57,407 nucleotides of DNA from Paludibacteraceae bacterium (GCA_024401455.1 JAKSLA010000017.1:1-57407), one strand, 5' to 3'; shown: positions 32,712-41,873, numbered from the stretch's first letter. The notes: generated by a model from the sequence alone, not told the origin. Made by a program: numbers and translations.

Positions 32712-34790
32712 ATGGCAGCATTAGAGAAAATTAGAAACAAGGCTGGACTGCTTATCGGATTTGTCGGTTTTGCCTTATTCGCTTTTATCATTGGTGATTT
32801 TATCACAAACGGTTCAGCCTGGTTTAACCAGTTGAAACAAAACATCGGTAATGTCGAAGGCCGTGAGATGAGTACTCAGAAATATTCTGAAGGAATCAAG
32901 CAGTTTAACGAGGTTGCAAAGATGGAGGGACAAAACAATTTGTCCGATGCTCAAGTAAGAGACGAAGTTTGGGACAGATTCGTTTATACTTCTTTGTTGG
33001 AGAATGAATGTGAGAAAATCGGTTTGACTGTAACTGACGAGGAGTTTCAAGAGGCTCTTTTCGGTGCTCAACCACATCCAATGTTGAACCAAATTTCTTT
33101 CCTTCGCGGTGAGAATGGTTACGATCCACGTACTTTGCAATATATCATTGCTAATAAGGAGAATCCAAATGTAGAGTCTTATTATAGAGCTTGGAAATAT
33201 TGGGAAGGCGAGTTGAAGAATCAAATGTTGTTGGGCAAGTATCGTTCTTTGCTTTCAGCAGCAATGGCTCCTACGAAGAAGGTCGCTGAGAATTTGGCTT
33301 CATTGACTGCTAATGAGTATGACCTTGCTGTGGTTCGCAAGCCTTTCTATGAGGTGGCTGATTCTTCAGTTTCTGTTACAGACAATGACATCAAGAAAAT
33401 TTATGATGAGAAGAAAGCGTCATTTAAGACAGAGCCTTACCGTTCAGCAAAGGTGATCATCTTTAATGTATTGCCTTCAAAGTCAGACTACGAAGATGTT
33501 GAGGCTGCAGTTACAAGCGTAAAGACGGCTTTGGATTCTATGGCAGAGGATATGGTTCCTTTGTTTGTAACTCAAAACTCAGATAGAGAATTCCCATACA
33601 ACTCTTCTTATTTGACACAAGGACAAGTTGATCCGATGTTCACTGAATTCGCATTCTCAGCAAAGAAGGGTGCAGTTTCTGATGTTAAGTTGGATGGTTC
33701 TTACTATAAGGTGGCTAAGGTAATGTCTGACGTTGCTAATCGTCCTGATTCAGTTAAGGCAAGCCGTATCATCGTTTTCAGAAACAATCAAGAGGAGTCT
33801 CAAGTTTTGGCCGACAGTTTGAAGGCAGAGTTGAAGAAGGGCGCTGATTTCAAGGAGATGGTTAAGAAGTTCTCTCAAGATGCTAAGGCATTGGTTGATA
33901 AGGACGGTGACATGGATTGGTTCACTGAAGGTATTGTTGGCCTTGAGGGCTTCGATGACGCAGTGTTTACCGCTAACGTCGGAGATTACTTCTCTTTCCC
34001 AGTTCAGCAAGCTGTTATGTTGGTCAAGGTTACTGATAAGACAAAGGCCGTAAAGAAAGTTAAGTTGGCTGAGGTTGTCAACAAGGTTGAGGCTGGTACA
34101 GATACTTACAGAAAGGTATATGACGAGGCAAGACAATTTTCTTTGAAGAATAGGACATTGTCTGCATTTGAGGATTCTGCAAAGAATGCAAGACTTGATA
34201 TCAGAACAATGGCTCGTTTGACAAGAAATCAATCTCAATTCCCTGCTCTTCCAAATTCAAGAGAGATTATCCGTTGGGCTTGGGAGCATGAGGTCGGCAC
34301 TGTTTCTGACAAGGTGTTCGATTTGAATAATCAATATGTTGTCGCTGCCGTTTCTGAAGCAGTTGATGATGAGTATGTTCCATTCTCTTATGCTAAGGCA
34401 GATTTGGAGAACGATGCTATTAATGTTAAGAAGGCAGAGAAGTTGATCGCTGATATGAAGGATGCTGATTTGGCTGCCATCGGTTCAGTAGATACAATAA
34501 AATCGGTTTCTTTGAGCAATGGCTCTTTGGGTCGTTTCGGTGCTGAAAATGCAGTTATGGGCGCAATCGCAAAGATGGATGTAAATCAGGTTTCTGCTCC
34601 TATCAAGGGTGCCTACGGAGTTTACAAGGTACAAGTCCTTGATAAGAGATCGGTTGAAGTTTCTGAGGCTCTTGTCAACCAAACTCTTGGCGCTCAAAAC
34701 AGTGCAGTTCAAAGCGCAATGTACAGAAACTTGTTCAGCGCATTGAAAAACATTTCTAAGGTAAAGGATACAAGATACGAGTTCTATTGA
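32712..34790 (+). CDS. PpiD/SurA-type peptidyl-prolyl isomerase chaperone
   Basis: 692 residues. A single N-terminal anchor (AGLLIGFVGFALFAFIIGDF) places it on the inner membrane facing the periplasm. Residues ~40-240 form the SurA_N-like chaperone helices. A parvulin domain at ~350-450 has ASRIIVF, KKGADFKEMVKKFSQD and GDMDWFTEG, and the late GRFG and APIKGAYGVYKVQVLD suggest a second, weaker isomerase-like part. PpiD-type proteins fold substrates leaving the Sec translocon. SecG is encoded 8 kb downstream. Confidence 0.9.
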   Translation: MAALEKIRNKAGLLIGFVGFALFAFIIGDFITNGSAWFNQLKQNIGNVEGREMSTQKYSEGIKQFNEVAKMEGQNNLSDAQVRDEVWDRFVYTSLLENECEKIGLTVTDEEFQEALFGAQPHPMLNQISFLRGENGYDPRTLQYIIANKENPNVESYYRAWKYWEGELKNQMLLGKYRSLLSAAMAPTKKVAENLASLTANEYDLAVVRKPFYEVADSSVSVTDNDIKKIYDEKKASFKTEPYRSAKVIIFNVLPSKSDYEDVEAAVTSVKTALDSMAEDMVPLFVTQNSDREFPYNSSYLTQGQVDPMFTEFAFSAKKGAVSDVKLDGSYYKVAKVMSDVANRPDSVKASRIIVFRNNQEESQVLADSLKAELKKGADFKEMVKKFSQDAKALVDKDGDMDWFTEGIVGLEGFDDAVFTANVGDYFSFPVQQAVMLVKVTDKTKAVKKVKLAEVVNKVEAGTDTYRKVYDEARQFSLKNRTLSAFEDSAKNARLDIRTMARLTRNQSQFPALPNSREIIRWAWEHEVGTVSDKVFDLNNQYVVAAVSEAVDDEYVPFSYAKADLENDAINVKKAEKLIADMKDADLAAIGSVDTIKSVSLSNGSLGRFGAENAVMGAIAKMDVNQVSAPIKGAYGVYKVQVLDKRSVEVSEALVNQTLGAQNSAVQSAMYRNLFSALKNISKVKDTRYEFY

Positions 34791-34828
34791 TAAAAGTTAA
34801 TACCGGCTTGTCCGGATAATACTCATAC

Positions 34829-34879
34829 GAAGTTCACGAAGTCGGTTTTCTTTAAATCTCTTCGTGAACTTCTTTGTTT
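34829..34879 (+). terminator. Terminator of the PpiD-type gene
   Basis: Perfect 13-bp stem GAAGTTCACGAAG / CTTCGTGAACTTC with an 18-base loop, then TTTGTTT. Confidence 0.8.
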
Positions 34880-34889
34880 ACTAAAGCAT

Positions 34890-35945
34890 ATGGATAAGGA
34901 ACGTTTGTTAGGTAAGACATTGCCAGAATTGAAGGCTATCGTCCAAAGTCTCGGTCTCCCCGCTTTTTCCGCCAAGCAGATTTGCGAGTGGCTCTATAAG
35001 AAAAAGGTGGATTCGATTGATAAGATGACTAATTTGTCATTGGCAAATAGGGAAAAACTTTCTGCCGCCTATGAGGTAGGGTTATCTTTGCCAGAGCGAG
35101 TGGATTCTTCTGTTGATGGTACGCGTAAATATCTCTTTCGTGCGAAACATGGTCTTGTGGAGACTGTCTATATTCCAGAGGAGGATAGGGCAACGCTCTG
35201 TGTCTCTTCTCAAGTGGGTTGTAAGATGAACTGCCTTTTCTGTATGACGGGAAAGCAAGGCTTCTCTGGACATCTTTCTTCTGCCGATATTCTTAATCAA
35301 ATGCAATCCATTGACGAATCGGATAAACTCACGAATGTTGTTTTCATGGGAATGGGTGAACCGATGGACAATGTTGATGAGTTGCTCAAGACGTTGGAAA
35401 TCATGACTTCAGATTGGGGATATGCTTGGAGCCCTAAACGTATTACCGTCTCTACGGTGGGCATTATTCCGGGTATGAAGCGTTTCCTTGAGGAGAGTTC
35501 GTGTCATTTGGCGGTCAGCCTCCACAATCCAATTTCGGAAGAACGCCGTTCTTTGATGCCCATCGAAAAGGCGTTCCCTATCGAGAAAGTGATTGAAGAG
35601 ATAAAGAAGTTCGACTTTACGCATCAGCGCAGAGTGTCGTTCGAATATACGATGTTCAGCGGTGTGAATGATCGTCCTGCCCATGTTAAAGCATTGGTCT
35701 CCTTGCTTTCCGGATTGGAATGTCGTATTAATTTGATTCGTTTCCATGCTATTCCTGGCGTTTCTTTGGAGGGGTCGTCTATGGAGGTGATGGAGAGGTT
35801 CCGAGACGATTTGATGCATAGAGGTATTATGACGACTATCCGAAAATCACGTGGCGAAGACATCTTTGCCGCTTGCGGTCTTCTTTCAAGCAACCATACT
35901 GGAGAACTGAACGAGAAAGCAAAAACAGTTTTACAAAAGAAATAA
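34890..35945 (+). CDS. rlmN: 23S rRNA / tRNA adenine-C2 methyltransferase
   Basis: 351 residues, full length. The radical-SAM cluster motif is CKMNCLFC (Cys111, 115, 118). GMGEPMDN, the SAM-binding segment, and the resolving Cys in FAACGLLSS (~329) are present. RlmN methylates A2503 of 23S rRNA and A37 of some tRNAs, using two conserved Cys and a [4Fe-4S] cluster. It follows the PpiD-type gene after a terminator and precedes the lipoprotein gene by 11 bases. Confidence 0.96.
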   Translation: MDKERLLGKTLPELKAIVQSLGLPAFSAKQICEWLYKKKVDSIDKMTNLSLANREKLSAAYEVGLSLPERVDSSVDGTRKYLFRAKHGLVETVYIPEEDRATLCVSSQVGCKMNCLFCMTGKQGFSGHLSSADILNQMQSIDESDKLTNVVFMGMGEPMDNVDELLKTLEIMTSDWGYAWSPKRITVSTVGIIPGMKRFLEESSCHLAVSLHNPISEERRSLMPIEKAFPIEKVIEEIKKFDFTHQRRVSFEYTMFSGVNDRPAHVKALVSLLSGLECRINLIRFHAIPGVSLEGSSMEVMERFRDDLMHRGIMTTIRKSRGEDIFAACGLLSSNHTGELNEKAKTVLQKK

Positions 35946-35956
35946 AAGATTCGGTA

Positions 35957-36970
35957 ATGAGAAAAATGAGTTTTAGACATATCTTATATATGTTGGTCGT
36001 GCTTTGTTTCATGACCTCTTGCAGTGGCGGATCCAAGAAGGGCGGTTCGGGTAGTTCTTTCTTGCCTGGTGTTACAGGTGCGGCATTTGATGTCTTGGTG
36101 GTAGGTGAGGAAAAAATGTGGCGCGACACGGTGGGCCGTGCTTTGTTTGACCGTTTAAATGCGGATATGCCGTGCTTCCCTCAGTCGGAGCCGTTGTTCA
36201 ATATTGCTTTTATTCGTGATACGGATTTTGATGGCATTCTTAGACCCGTTCGTAACATTGTGCTTTTTGAAATTTCGGACAGATATACGCAAGGAAAAAT
36301 CACCTTCTTGAAGGACAAGTGGTCTTCTCCTCAAGCTTTGGTGAAATTAACTGCGCCCGATCGTGAATCGTTCTTGAAACTCTTGGAAGAAAAAGGAGAT
36401 GACATGATTGATTATTTGGTGGATGCAGAAAGGAAGAGAACGCTCTCGTTCTTCTCTAAGTATTGTAGTTCCGATGCCATTTTGAAAGTGAAGAAAGCCG
36501 TCAACGTGAATATGACAGTGCCTAATCACATGAACCGATTCCGCATCGAAAAGGATTTCATCTGGATGACGGACGGCAATCTTGATATGACACAAAACAT
36601 TGTGCTTTATTCCTATCCTTATACTGGTCCTGAAGATTTTAAGCAGGAAAAGCTTTTGCATAAGCGAGACTCGGTGATGAAACTTTACATAGCGGGACCA
36701 GCAGATGGTTCGTATATGACGACTGAATATCGTTGTGAACCAACTTACAAAGAACTTATCGACGAGAACGGACGATATTTGGTGGAGATTAGAGGACTTT
36801 GGAGAGTGGAAGGCGATATTATGGGTGGACCGTTTGTCAGCCGTTCGTATATGGATGCCGCTTTGAACCGAATAGTGACGGTCGAGGCATACCTTTATGG
36901 ACCATTTAAGAAAAAGAGAAACACGATGCGTCAGTTGGAGGCGATAATCAAAACCCTCGATTTGGATTGA
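35957..36970 (+). CDS. DUF4837-type lipoprotein of unknown function
   Basis: 337 residues from the ATG at 35957, which gives MRKMSFRHILYMLVVLCFMTSC with a lipobox. The body (AFDVLVVGEEKMWRDTVGRA, QSEPLFNIAFI, RNIVLFEISDRYTQ, RFRIEKDFIWMTDGN, LYSYPYTGP, EYRCEPTYKELIDENGRY, EIRGLWRVEGDIMGGPF) resembles the DUF4837 family of Bacteroidetes lipoproteins as I remember it. The Gly/Ser-rich stretch after the Cys is a typical flexible linker. It is probably anchored in the outer or inner membrane; the function is unknown. It follows rlmN by 11 bases. Confidence 0.75.
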   Translation: MRKMSFRHILYMLVVLCFMTSCSGGSKKGGSGSSFLPGVTGAAFDVLVVGEEKMWRDTVGRALFDRLNADMPCFPQSEPLFNIAFIRDTDFDGILRPVRNIVLFEISDRYTQGKITFLKDKWSSPQALVKLTAPDRESFLKLLEEKGDDMIDYLVDAERKRTLSFFSKYCSSDAILKVKKAVNVNMTVPNHMNRFRIEKDFIWMTDGNLDMTQNIVLYSYPYTGPEDFKQEKLLHKRDSVMKLYIAGPADGSYMTTEYRCEPTYKELIDENGRYLVEIRGLWRVEGDIMGGPFVSRSYMDAALNRIVTVEAYLYGPFKKKRNTMRQLEAIIKTLDLD

Positions 36971-37046
36971 CATCGTTCTTGTTGAGATTAGGAAAAATAG
37001 ATTGTTCTAAATATGACAAAAAGGCATATATTTCCGCGAAAAATGC

Positions 37047-37054
37047 TATTTTTG
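37047..37054 (+). promoter_or_regulatory. Promoter -7 box of the pdxA-secG cluster
   Basis: TATTTTTG matches TAnnTTTG, 29 bases before the pdxA start. No intrinsic terminator lies between pdxA and secG (terminator at 41010), so this may drive all five genes. Confidence 0.6.
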
Positions 37055-37083
37055 CATATTAGGTAAAATTTGATAAAGATATT

Positions 37084-38151
37084 ATGGAAGAAAATAAGAT
37101 AAGAGTCGGCATTACACAAGGTGACATCAACGGCATTGGCTATGAGGTCATCATCAAAACATTGGTGGATTCTCGTATCAATGATTTCTGTGTTCCGATT
37201 GTTTATGGCTCATCTAAAATCGCAGCCTACCATCGTAAGGCGTTGAATATAGAAAATTTCAATTTGAATGTGATTAACGATGCGGCAAGTGCTAATTCTA
37301 AGAGATCTAACGTCATTAATTGTGTAAGCGATGATGTAAAGGTGGAGTTGGCCAAATCTACGGAAGAGGCAGGCGAGGCTGCCTTTTTAGCGCTTGAACG
37401 TGCTACGCAGGATTTGAAGGACGGTTTGATTGACGTGCTCGTGACCGCACCAATCAACAAGAAGAATATTCATTCGGAGAAGTTCAACTTCCCAGGCCAC
37501 ACGGAATACCTTGAAGAGCGTTTCGGTAATGGACAGAAAGGTTTGGTCTTGATGGTCAATGAGGTGTTGAAGGTGGCTGTATGCACAGGGCATGTGCCTT
37601 TGAAACAAGTCTCTTCTCATATTACTATTCCGTTGATTTTGGATAAGTTGCAGAAACTGAATCAGACTTTGATTCGTGATTTCAATATTGTTCGTCCTCG
37701 TATTGCGGTGTTGGGCTTGAATCCACATGCAGGTGATAAGGGCTTGATCGGCCAGGAAGAAGAGGAAGTGATCATTCCTGCAATAACAAAGGCGAACGAT
37801 AAGGGAATTATGTGCTTTGGCCCATACCCAGCCGATGGATTCTTTGGAGCGGGAAGTTTCAAGGACTTTGACGCAGTGTTGGCAATGTACCATGACCAAG
37901 GTTTGGCTCCGTTCAAGTGCATCGCACCGGAGAATGGTGTGAACTATACGGCAGGTTTGCCTATCATCCGTACTTCGCCAGCGCATGGAACAGCATACGA
38001 CAAGGCAGGTATCGGCAAGGCTTCGGAAGATTCATTCCGTGCGGCATTGTATTTGGCTTGTGATATATTCAATAACAGAAAGAACTATGCCGAGATGACG
38101 GCCAATCCTTTGCGTAAGCAGGAAGTTGAAATCAGTGGCGTTGTAGAGTAA
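37084..38151 (+). CDS. pdxA: 4-hydroxythreonine-4-phosphate dehydrogenase
   Basis: 355 residues. Motifs: GITQGDINGIGYEVI at the N-terminus, APINKKNIHSEKFNFPGHTEYL, CTGHVPLKQVSSHI, LNPHAGDKGLIGQEE, the metal site AMYHDQGLAPFK, and RTSPAHGTAYDKAG. These are the PdxA substrate and divalent-metal positions. It oxidises 4-phosphohydroxy-threonine in de novo vitamin B6 synthesis. First gene of a run that continues into the sigma-54 regulator 30 bases later. Confidence 0.95.
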   Translation: MEENKIRVGITQGDINGIGYEVIIKTLVDSRINDFCVPIVYGSSKIAAYHRKALNIENFNLNVINDAASANSKRSNVINCVSDDVKVELAKSTEEAGEAAFLALERATQDLKDGLIDVLVTAPINKKNIHSEKFNFPGHTEYLEERFGNGQKGLVLMVNEVLKVAVCTGHVPLKQVSSHITIPLILDKLQKLNQTLIRDFNIVRPRIAVLGLNPHAGDKGLIGQEEEEVIIPAITKANDKGIMCFGPYPADGFFGAGSFKDFDAVLAMYHDQGLAPFKCIAPENGVNYTAGLPIIRTSPAHGTAYDKAGIGKASEDSFRAALYLACDIFNNRKNYAEMTANPLRKQEVEISGVVE

Positions 38152-38181
38152 TCTTATTTAGGAAACCAATAGAAGGTGGAT

Positions 38182-39414
38182 ATGACGAAGGCGGAATTAC
38201 AGCAGGTAAAGCAGCGTTTCGGTATCATCGGCTCAAACTCGGCTTTGGATCGTGCCATAGATGTGGCCGTTCAGGTGGCGCGCACAGACCTCTCTATTTT
38301 GGTGACGGGTGAGAGTGGCGTGGGTAAGGAGCGTTTCCCTCAAATTATTCATCAAAATAGTGCGAGGAAAAATGGTCCGTATTTTTCGGTGAACTGTGGT
38401 GCCATTCCGGAGGGAACGATTGATTCGGAGCTTTTCGGGCATGAGAAAGGCGCCTTCACCGGTGCCGTTTCCGATAGAAAGGGCTATTTTGAGGTGGCCG
38501 ACGGAGGGACTATTTTCTTGGATGAAGTGGGCGAGTTGCCTCTCTCTACGCAGGCGCGTCTGCTTCGTGTGTTGGAGGTGGGCGAGTTCATCAAGGTGGG
38601 TTCCTCAAAGGTGCAAAAAACGAATGTCCGTGTTGTCGCCGCCACTAACTTGGATATGCCCAAGGCAATAGCGGAGGGCCGTTTCCGAGAAGATCTTTAT
38701 TACCGATTGAATTCTGTTCCGATTACGGTTCCTCCCTTGCGAGATAGAGGGGAAGATGTGATTTTATTATTCCGTAAGTTCGCGCGTGATTTCGCGGATA
38801 AGTATAGCATGGATGCCGTACGTCTCTCGCCAGAGGCGCAGTTGGTGTTACAGCATTATACATGGCCAGGTAATGTGCGTCAGTTGAAGAACATTGCCGA
38901 GCAGATTTCCATATTGTCGGAGTCGCGAGAAGTTTCGGCTGAGACGTTGCAGAGTTTCTTGCCGCCAGTAGCATCTCCGTCTGATTTCTTGCCCGTTGTC
39001 CCTGCTGGTCGTGGCTCGGCTGGAGGTAAATCGTTCGATTCGGAGAGGGAAATCCTCTACCAAGTTCTTTTTGATATGAAGAAGGATATGAACGATTTGA
39101 AAAAACTCGTCCACGAAACCATTGCAAAGGGTGGCGTCAGTCAAATGGATATGGGGAATGTTTTCAAGGAATCGGACATCTCTTCAGTGATTCGTCCGCA
39201 ACAAACGGTTCAATCTTCTTCTATTAAGATGAACAACCCTATTCAGGATACGGAAGAGTATGTAGAGGAAATATTCTCGTTGGGTGATGTGGAAAAGGAA
39301 ATGATTAAAAAAGCACTTGAAAGGCATAATAATAGACGAAAGTTGGCTGCTCAAGATTTGAAAATTTCAGAACGTACGCTCTACAGAAAAATTAAGGAGT
39401 ATGGTTTAGACTAA
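38182..39414 (+). CDS. Orphan sigma-54-dependent transcriptional activator
   Basis: 410 residues from the ATG at 38182, which has AGAAGGTG eight bases upstream; a GTG two codons earlier is in frame. No receiver, GAF or PAS domain precedes the AAA+ domain, which begins almost at once (Walker A GESGVGKE 43-50, sigma-54 contact loop GAFTGA 90-95, Walker B GGTIFLDEVGELPL, WPGNVRQLKN). A low-complexity linker (~270-360) leads to a C-terminal Fis-type helix-turn-helix (LAAQDLKISERTLYRKIKEYG). It should remodel RpoN holoenzyme. With no input domain, activity may be set by expression or a partner. It sits between pdxA and lptE. Confidence 0.9.
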   Translation: MTKAELQQVKQRFGIIGSNSALDRAIDVAVQVARTDLSILVTGESGVGKERFPQIIHQNSARKNGPYFSVNCGAIPEGTIDSELFGHEKGAFTGAVSDRKGYFEVADGGTIFLDEVGELPLSTQARLLRVLEVGEFIKVGSSKVQKTNVRVVAATNLDMPKAIAEGRFREDLYYRLNSVPITVPPLRDRGEDVILLFRKFARDFADKYSMDAVRLSPEAQLVLQHYTWPGNVRQLKNIAEQISILSESREVSAETLQSFLPPVASPSDFLPVVPAGRGSAGGKSFDSEREILYQVLFDMKKDMNDLKKLVHETIAKGGVSQMDMGNVFKESDISSVIRPQQTVQSSSIKMNNPIQDTEEYVEEIFSLGDVEKEMIKKALERHNNRRKLAAQDLKISERTLYRKIKEYGLD

Positions 39415-39431
39415 CTCCTTCTTGAAAAGAA

Positions 39432-39953
39432 ATGTTTTATCAGATGAAAAAGGTTATATGCTTTTTGATGACGGTTTTGTTGATGGGACTTACCTCTTGT
39501 CTTGTCTCATATAAGTTCAACGGATCGTCTATCGACTATACAAAAATTAAGACGATTACGATTGTGGAGTTCCCCAATCAGGCCGCTTTGGTGTACCCAT
39601 CTTTGGCGTCCGAGTTTACAGAGGCTCTCAATGACGAATTCTCTCAGAAAACGAGGTTGAGTTTCGTTTCGCGAAATGGAGATTTGCAGATTGAGGGGGC
39701 AATTGTTGACTATGCGGTTATCTCGATGTCCGTCGGAACTTCTGGTCAATCAATGGATACGAAGTTGCAGATGACGGTCAATGTCAAGTTCACCAATCGA
39801 ATTAACACTTCGGAAAGTTTTGAGGAACGTTTCTCCGCATCGCAAGTCTTCTCTAACACGAATACGATTAACCAAGTCCAAGAGGAGTTGAATAAGTTGA
39901 TTATAGAGGATATTGTAAATCAGATTTTTAACCGTACAGTGGCAAACTGGTAA
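39432..39953 (+). CDS. lptE: LPS-assembly lipoprotein LptE
   Basis: 173 residues. Starts MFYQMKKVICFLMTVLLMGLTSC with a lipobox; the ATG at 39444 is also possible. Matches the LptE/RlpB pattern of Bacteroidetes: CLVSYKFNGSSIDYTKIKTI, VEFPNQAALVYPSLASEFTE, ALNDEFSQKTRL, DLQIEGAIVDYAV, and the C-terminal EELNKLIIEDIVNQIFNRTV. LptE plugs and supports the LptD barrel that inserts LPS into the outer leaflet. It follows the sigma-54 activator by 17 bases and is one base from the next gene, so they are coupled. Confidence 0.85.
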   Translation: MFYQMKKVICFLMTVLLMGLTSCLVSYKFNGSSIDYTKIKTITIVEFPNQAALVYPSLASEFTEALNDEFSQKTRLSFVSRNGDLQIEGAIVDYAVISMSVGTSGQSMDTKLQMTVNVKFTNRINTSESFEERFSASQVFSNTNTINQVQEELNKLIIEDIVNQIFNRTVANW

Positions 39954-39954
39954 A

Positions 39955-40674
39955 ATGACGAAACAAGAACTGTTGGCGATAATGGGGGAGCCTGACCTGA
40001 TTGGGAAGGCTGATTTGACAGATTTACAGGAGTTTGTCAAGGAGTATCCTTATTCGTCCGTGTTCCGTATGCTCTATTTGGTTGGATTACATAATTGCCA
40101 AGATGTCAAGTATGCGAATGAACTGAAGTCTGCTGCTTTCTATGTGTCGGAACGTCAATTGCTTTTTCAATTGCTGAATAATAAGAAGAAGAGCGTGAAT
40201 GCCGCACAGCCGTCAGAAGCCGTTGTGGAAGAAAAAGTGATTGCTTCTGAGCCGACGGTTACGAAGGTGAATGAGTCGGTGCGCCATTCTCAGGTCTTCG
40301 ATATAGAGGCTTATCTGGCTGATAAGCCAGATCTTCCAAAGACTTCGACTGGTGATGAAAAAAAAGCGGACCTTCCGATGAAAAACCAGTCTATTATTGA
40401 TAAGTTTTTGGAGGCAAGCGATAAAAACGACATTCATGTCAAAATGGACAAAAAGGCTGAGAATCTTTCAATTGTGCCAAGAGAGGAAGAGTCCAAGCAG
40501 GAGCCAGAAGAGTGTTTTACGGAAACCTTGGCAAGGATATATATTAAACAACATAAATTTGACAAAGCGATAAAAATATTTCGTCGCTTAAGTTTGAAAT
40601 ATCCAGAAAAAAGTGTTTACTTTGCAGACCAAATTAGGTTTTTTGAAAAACTAATACAGAACTATAAAAGATAA
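39955..40674 (+). CDS. TPR-like protein between lptE and secG
   Basis: 239 residues without a signal peptide. The N-terminal ~75 residues are helical (LQEFVKEYPYSSVFRMLYLV, ELKSAAFYVSERQLLFQLL). A polar linker of ~100 residues follows, and the C-terminus has one clear TPR-like motif (ETLARIYIKQHKFDKAIKIFRRLSLKYPEKS). This short protein occurs next to secG in other Bacteroidales as far as I remember. It is cytoplasmic by prediction. The role is unknown; linkage to lptE and secG suggests envelope export. It is 1 base after lptE and 6 bases before secG. Confidence 0.78.
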   Translation: MTKQELLAIMGEPDLIGKADLTDLQEFVKEYPYSSVFRMLYLVGLHNCQDVKYANELKSAAFYVSERQLLFQLLNNKKKSVNAAQPSEAVVEEKVIASEPTVTKVNESVRHSQVFDIEAYLADKPDLPKTSTGDEKKADLPMKNQSIIDKFLEASDKNDIHVKMDKKAENLSIVPREEESKQEPEECFTETLARIYIKQHKFDKAIKIFRRLSLKYPEKSVYFADQIRFFEKLIQNYKR

Positions 40675-40680
40675 AAGATA

Positions 40681-40983
40681 ATGATTTTCACGGCGATTAC
40701 TATTGTTGTTGTTATAGCTGCAATCCTTTTGATTTGCGTAGTGCTTATTCAAAACTCAAAGGGAGGTGGTTTGGCTTCTGGTTTTGCATCGTCAAACCAG
40801 ATTATGGGTGTACAAAAGACTACAGACTTTATAGAGAAGGCAACTTGGACGCTTGTCGGTACGATAATCGTGTTGAGTGTTCTCTCTGCTAAGTTCATCA
40901 ATACTTCAAATCAAGTAGAGGATGATAATGTTTCTGTAGAAGTTCCTGCTGAAACTCCAGATTTTGGCGGTGACGCTCAGTAA
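40681..40983 (+). CDS. secG: Sec translocon subunit SecG
   Basis: 100 residues. Two membrane helices (FTAITIVVVIAAILLICVVL and TWTLVGTIIVLSVLSAKF) flank the conserved SecG loop VLIQNSKGGGLASGFASSNQIMG. The tail is acidic. SecG assists SecYE-SecA in protein export. Last gene before the terminator at 41010. Confidence 0.93.
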   Translation: MIFTAITIVVVIAAILLICVVLIQNSKGGGLASGFASSNQIMGVQKTTDFIEKATWTLVGTIIVLSVLSAKFINTSNQVEDDNVSVEVPAETPDFGGDAQ

Positions 40984-41009
40984 TCAATAGTATTAAGAGA
41001 TAGATATTA

Positions 41010-41039
41010 GGCAGAAGTGTTTCGCTTCTGCCTTTTTTG
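41010..41039 (+). terminator. Terminator after secG
   Basis: Perfect 8-bp stem GGCAGAAG / CTTCTGCC with loop TGTTTCG, then six T. Confidence 0.9.
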
Positions 41040-41138
41040 TGTTTACAAAGAGACTTTCTCCTTAAGCGAATTTGCTTTGTCGTTGTTCGTCATTCAGCAA
41101 AGCCGTCTCCTATGTTAGTGTCTTGCAAGGTTTGCCTA

Positions 41139-41765
41139 CTAATCGAAGTATTCGATTTTTCTACTAACGGTGTCGGTAGAGAATGGTGTTTTTGAAATAC
41201 GGCTCGTCCAGTTCCCGTGTTTGTCCTTTTTGAATCCTGAGAATAGACAATTGTCCGATCCGCCCACTGATTGAGTGCTCAAACAGATGAGGTCGCCCTC
41301 TTCGTTGTAGGAGTAGAGTGTGGTGTATAATTCGCCCTCGTCTGCACCTTCCACTTTTACAACGAGATTGTTCTCCCATGTGTAAGTGTTGGCGAAACTT
41401 ATGGCCGTCTCTTTGATGATTTGCCCTTTGTCATTACGCTCCATTTTCGCAATGTCGGTGAATGAACCGTCGTCGTTTAATGTACGTTGGGCGTCCTCCA
41501 ACTCGAAAGGATTTATAGAGTTGATGCTTGTGAGATTTCCTTCTTTGTTGAACTCTATTGTGTAGCCAAACTGAGTAATCTTCTTTACTGGACCCTTCAC
41601 TTGAAAAAACGTAAGGTCTGGAGTCTTTTGCTCTGCTTTTTGAGAGGTCTCGGTTGGTGCGTTTCCTCCGTTGCAAGAGGATAGTAATGTTGCAGCAGCG
41701 GCCAGTACAATGAAGTTTCGTGTTGGAATGTTTTTTAATCCTATCTGTCTAAAAATGCTTGCCAT
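41139..41765 (-). CDS. Lipoprotein of unknown function
   Basis: 208 residues. The N-terminus has an Arg/Lys-containing start, a hydrophobic run (FIVLAAAATLLSSC) and a lipobox Cys. The mature part contains repeated YxxEFNKEGNLTSINSI and YSYNEEGDLICLSTQ, KDKHGNWTSRI motifs. This is the YD-repeat-like, beta-rich pattern (a tyrosine strand followed by a DGN turn) often seen in Bacteroidetes lipoproteins. Function unknown. It may be co-transcribed with pepD upstream, with the palindrome at 41813-41851 between the two. Confidence 0.72.
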   Translation of the reverse strand: MASIFRQIGLKNIPTRNFIVLAAAATLLSSCNGGNAPTETSQKAEQKTPDLTFFQVKGPVKKITQFGYTIEFNKEGNLTSINSINPFELEDAQRTLNDDGSFTDIAKMERNDKGQIIKETAISFANTYTWENNLVVKVEGADEGELYTTLYSYNEEGDLICLSTQSVGGSDNCLFSGFKKDKHGNWTSRISKTPFSTDTVSRKIEYFD

Positions 41766-41812
41766 ATATGTATGTTGATTTTTTACGAATAAGCGAGGCT
41801 TATCATGCCGAG

Positions 41813-41851
41813 CCTATGGCGGGTATGACCATACGTCATGCCTGCCATAGG
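41813..41851. repeat. Imperfect palindrome CCTATGGCGGGTATGA ... TCATGCCTGCCATAGG
   Basis: Sixteen-base arms pair with two wobble-type mismatches around CCATACG. A further inverted pair CGAATAAG / CTTATTCG (41786-41793, 41873-41880) flanks it and reaches the pepD stop codon. Arms begin CCTATG and end CATAGG like the palindrome at 15166-15206. There is no T-run on the minus strand, so a standard terminator is unlikely. Confidence 0.65.
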
Positions 41852-41873
41852 AGCATTAAAGGAATATAGTGCC

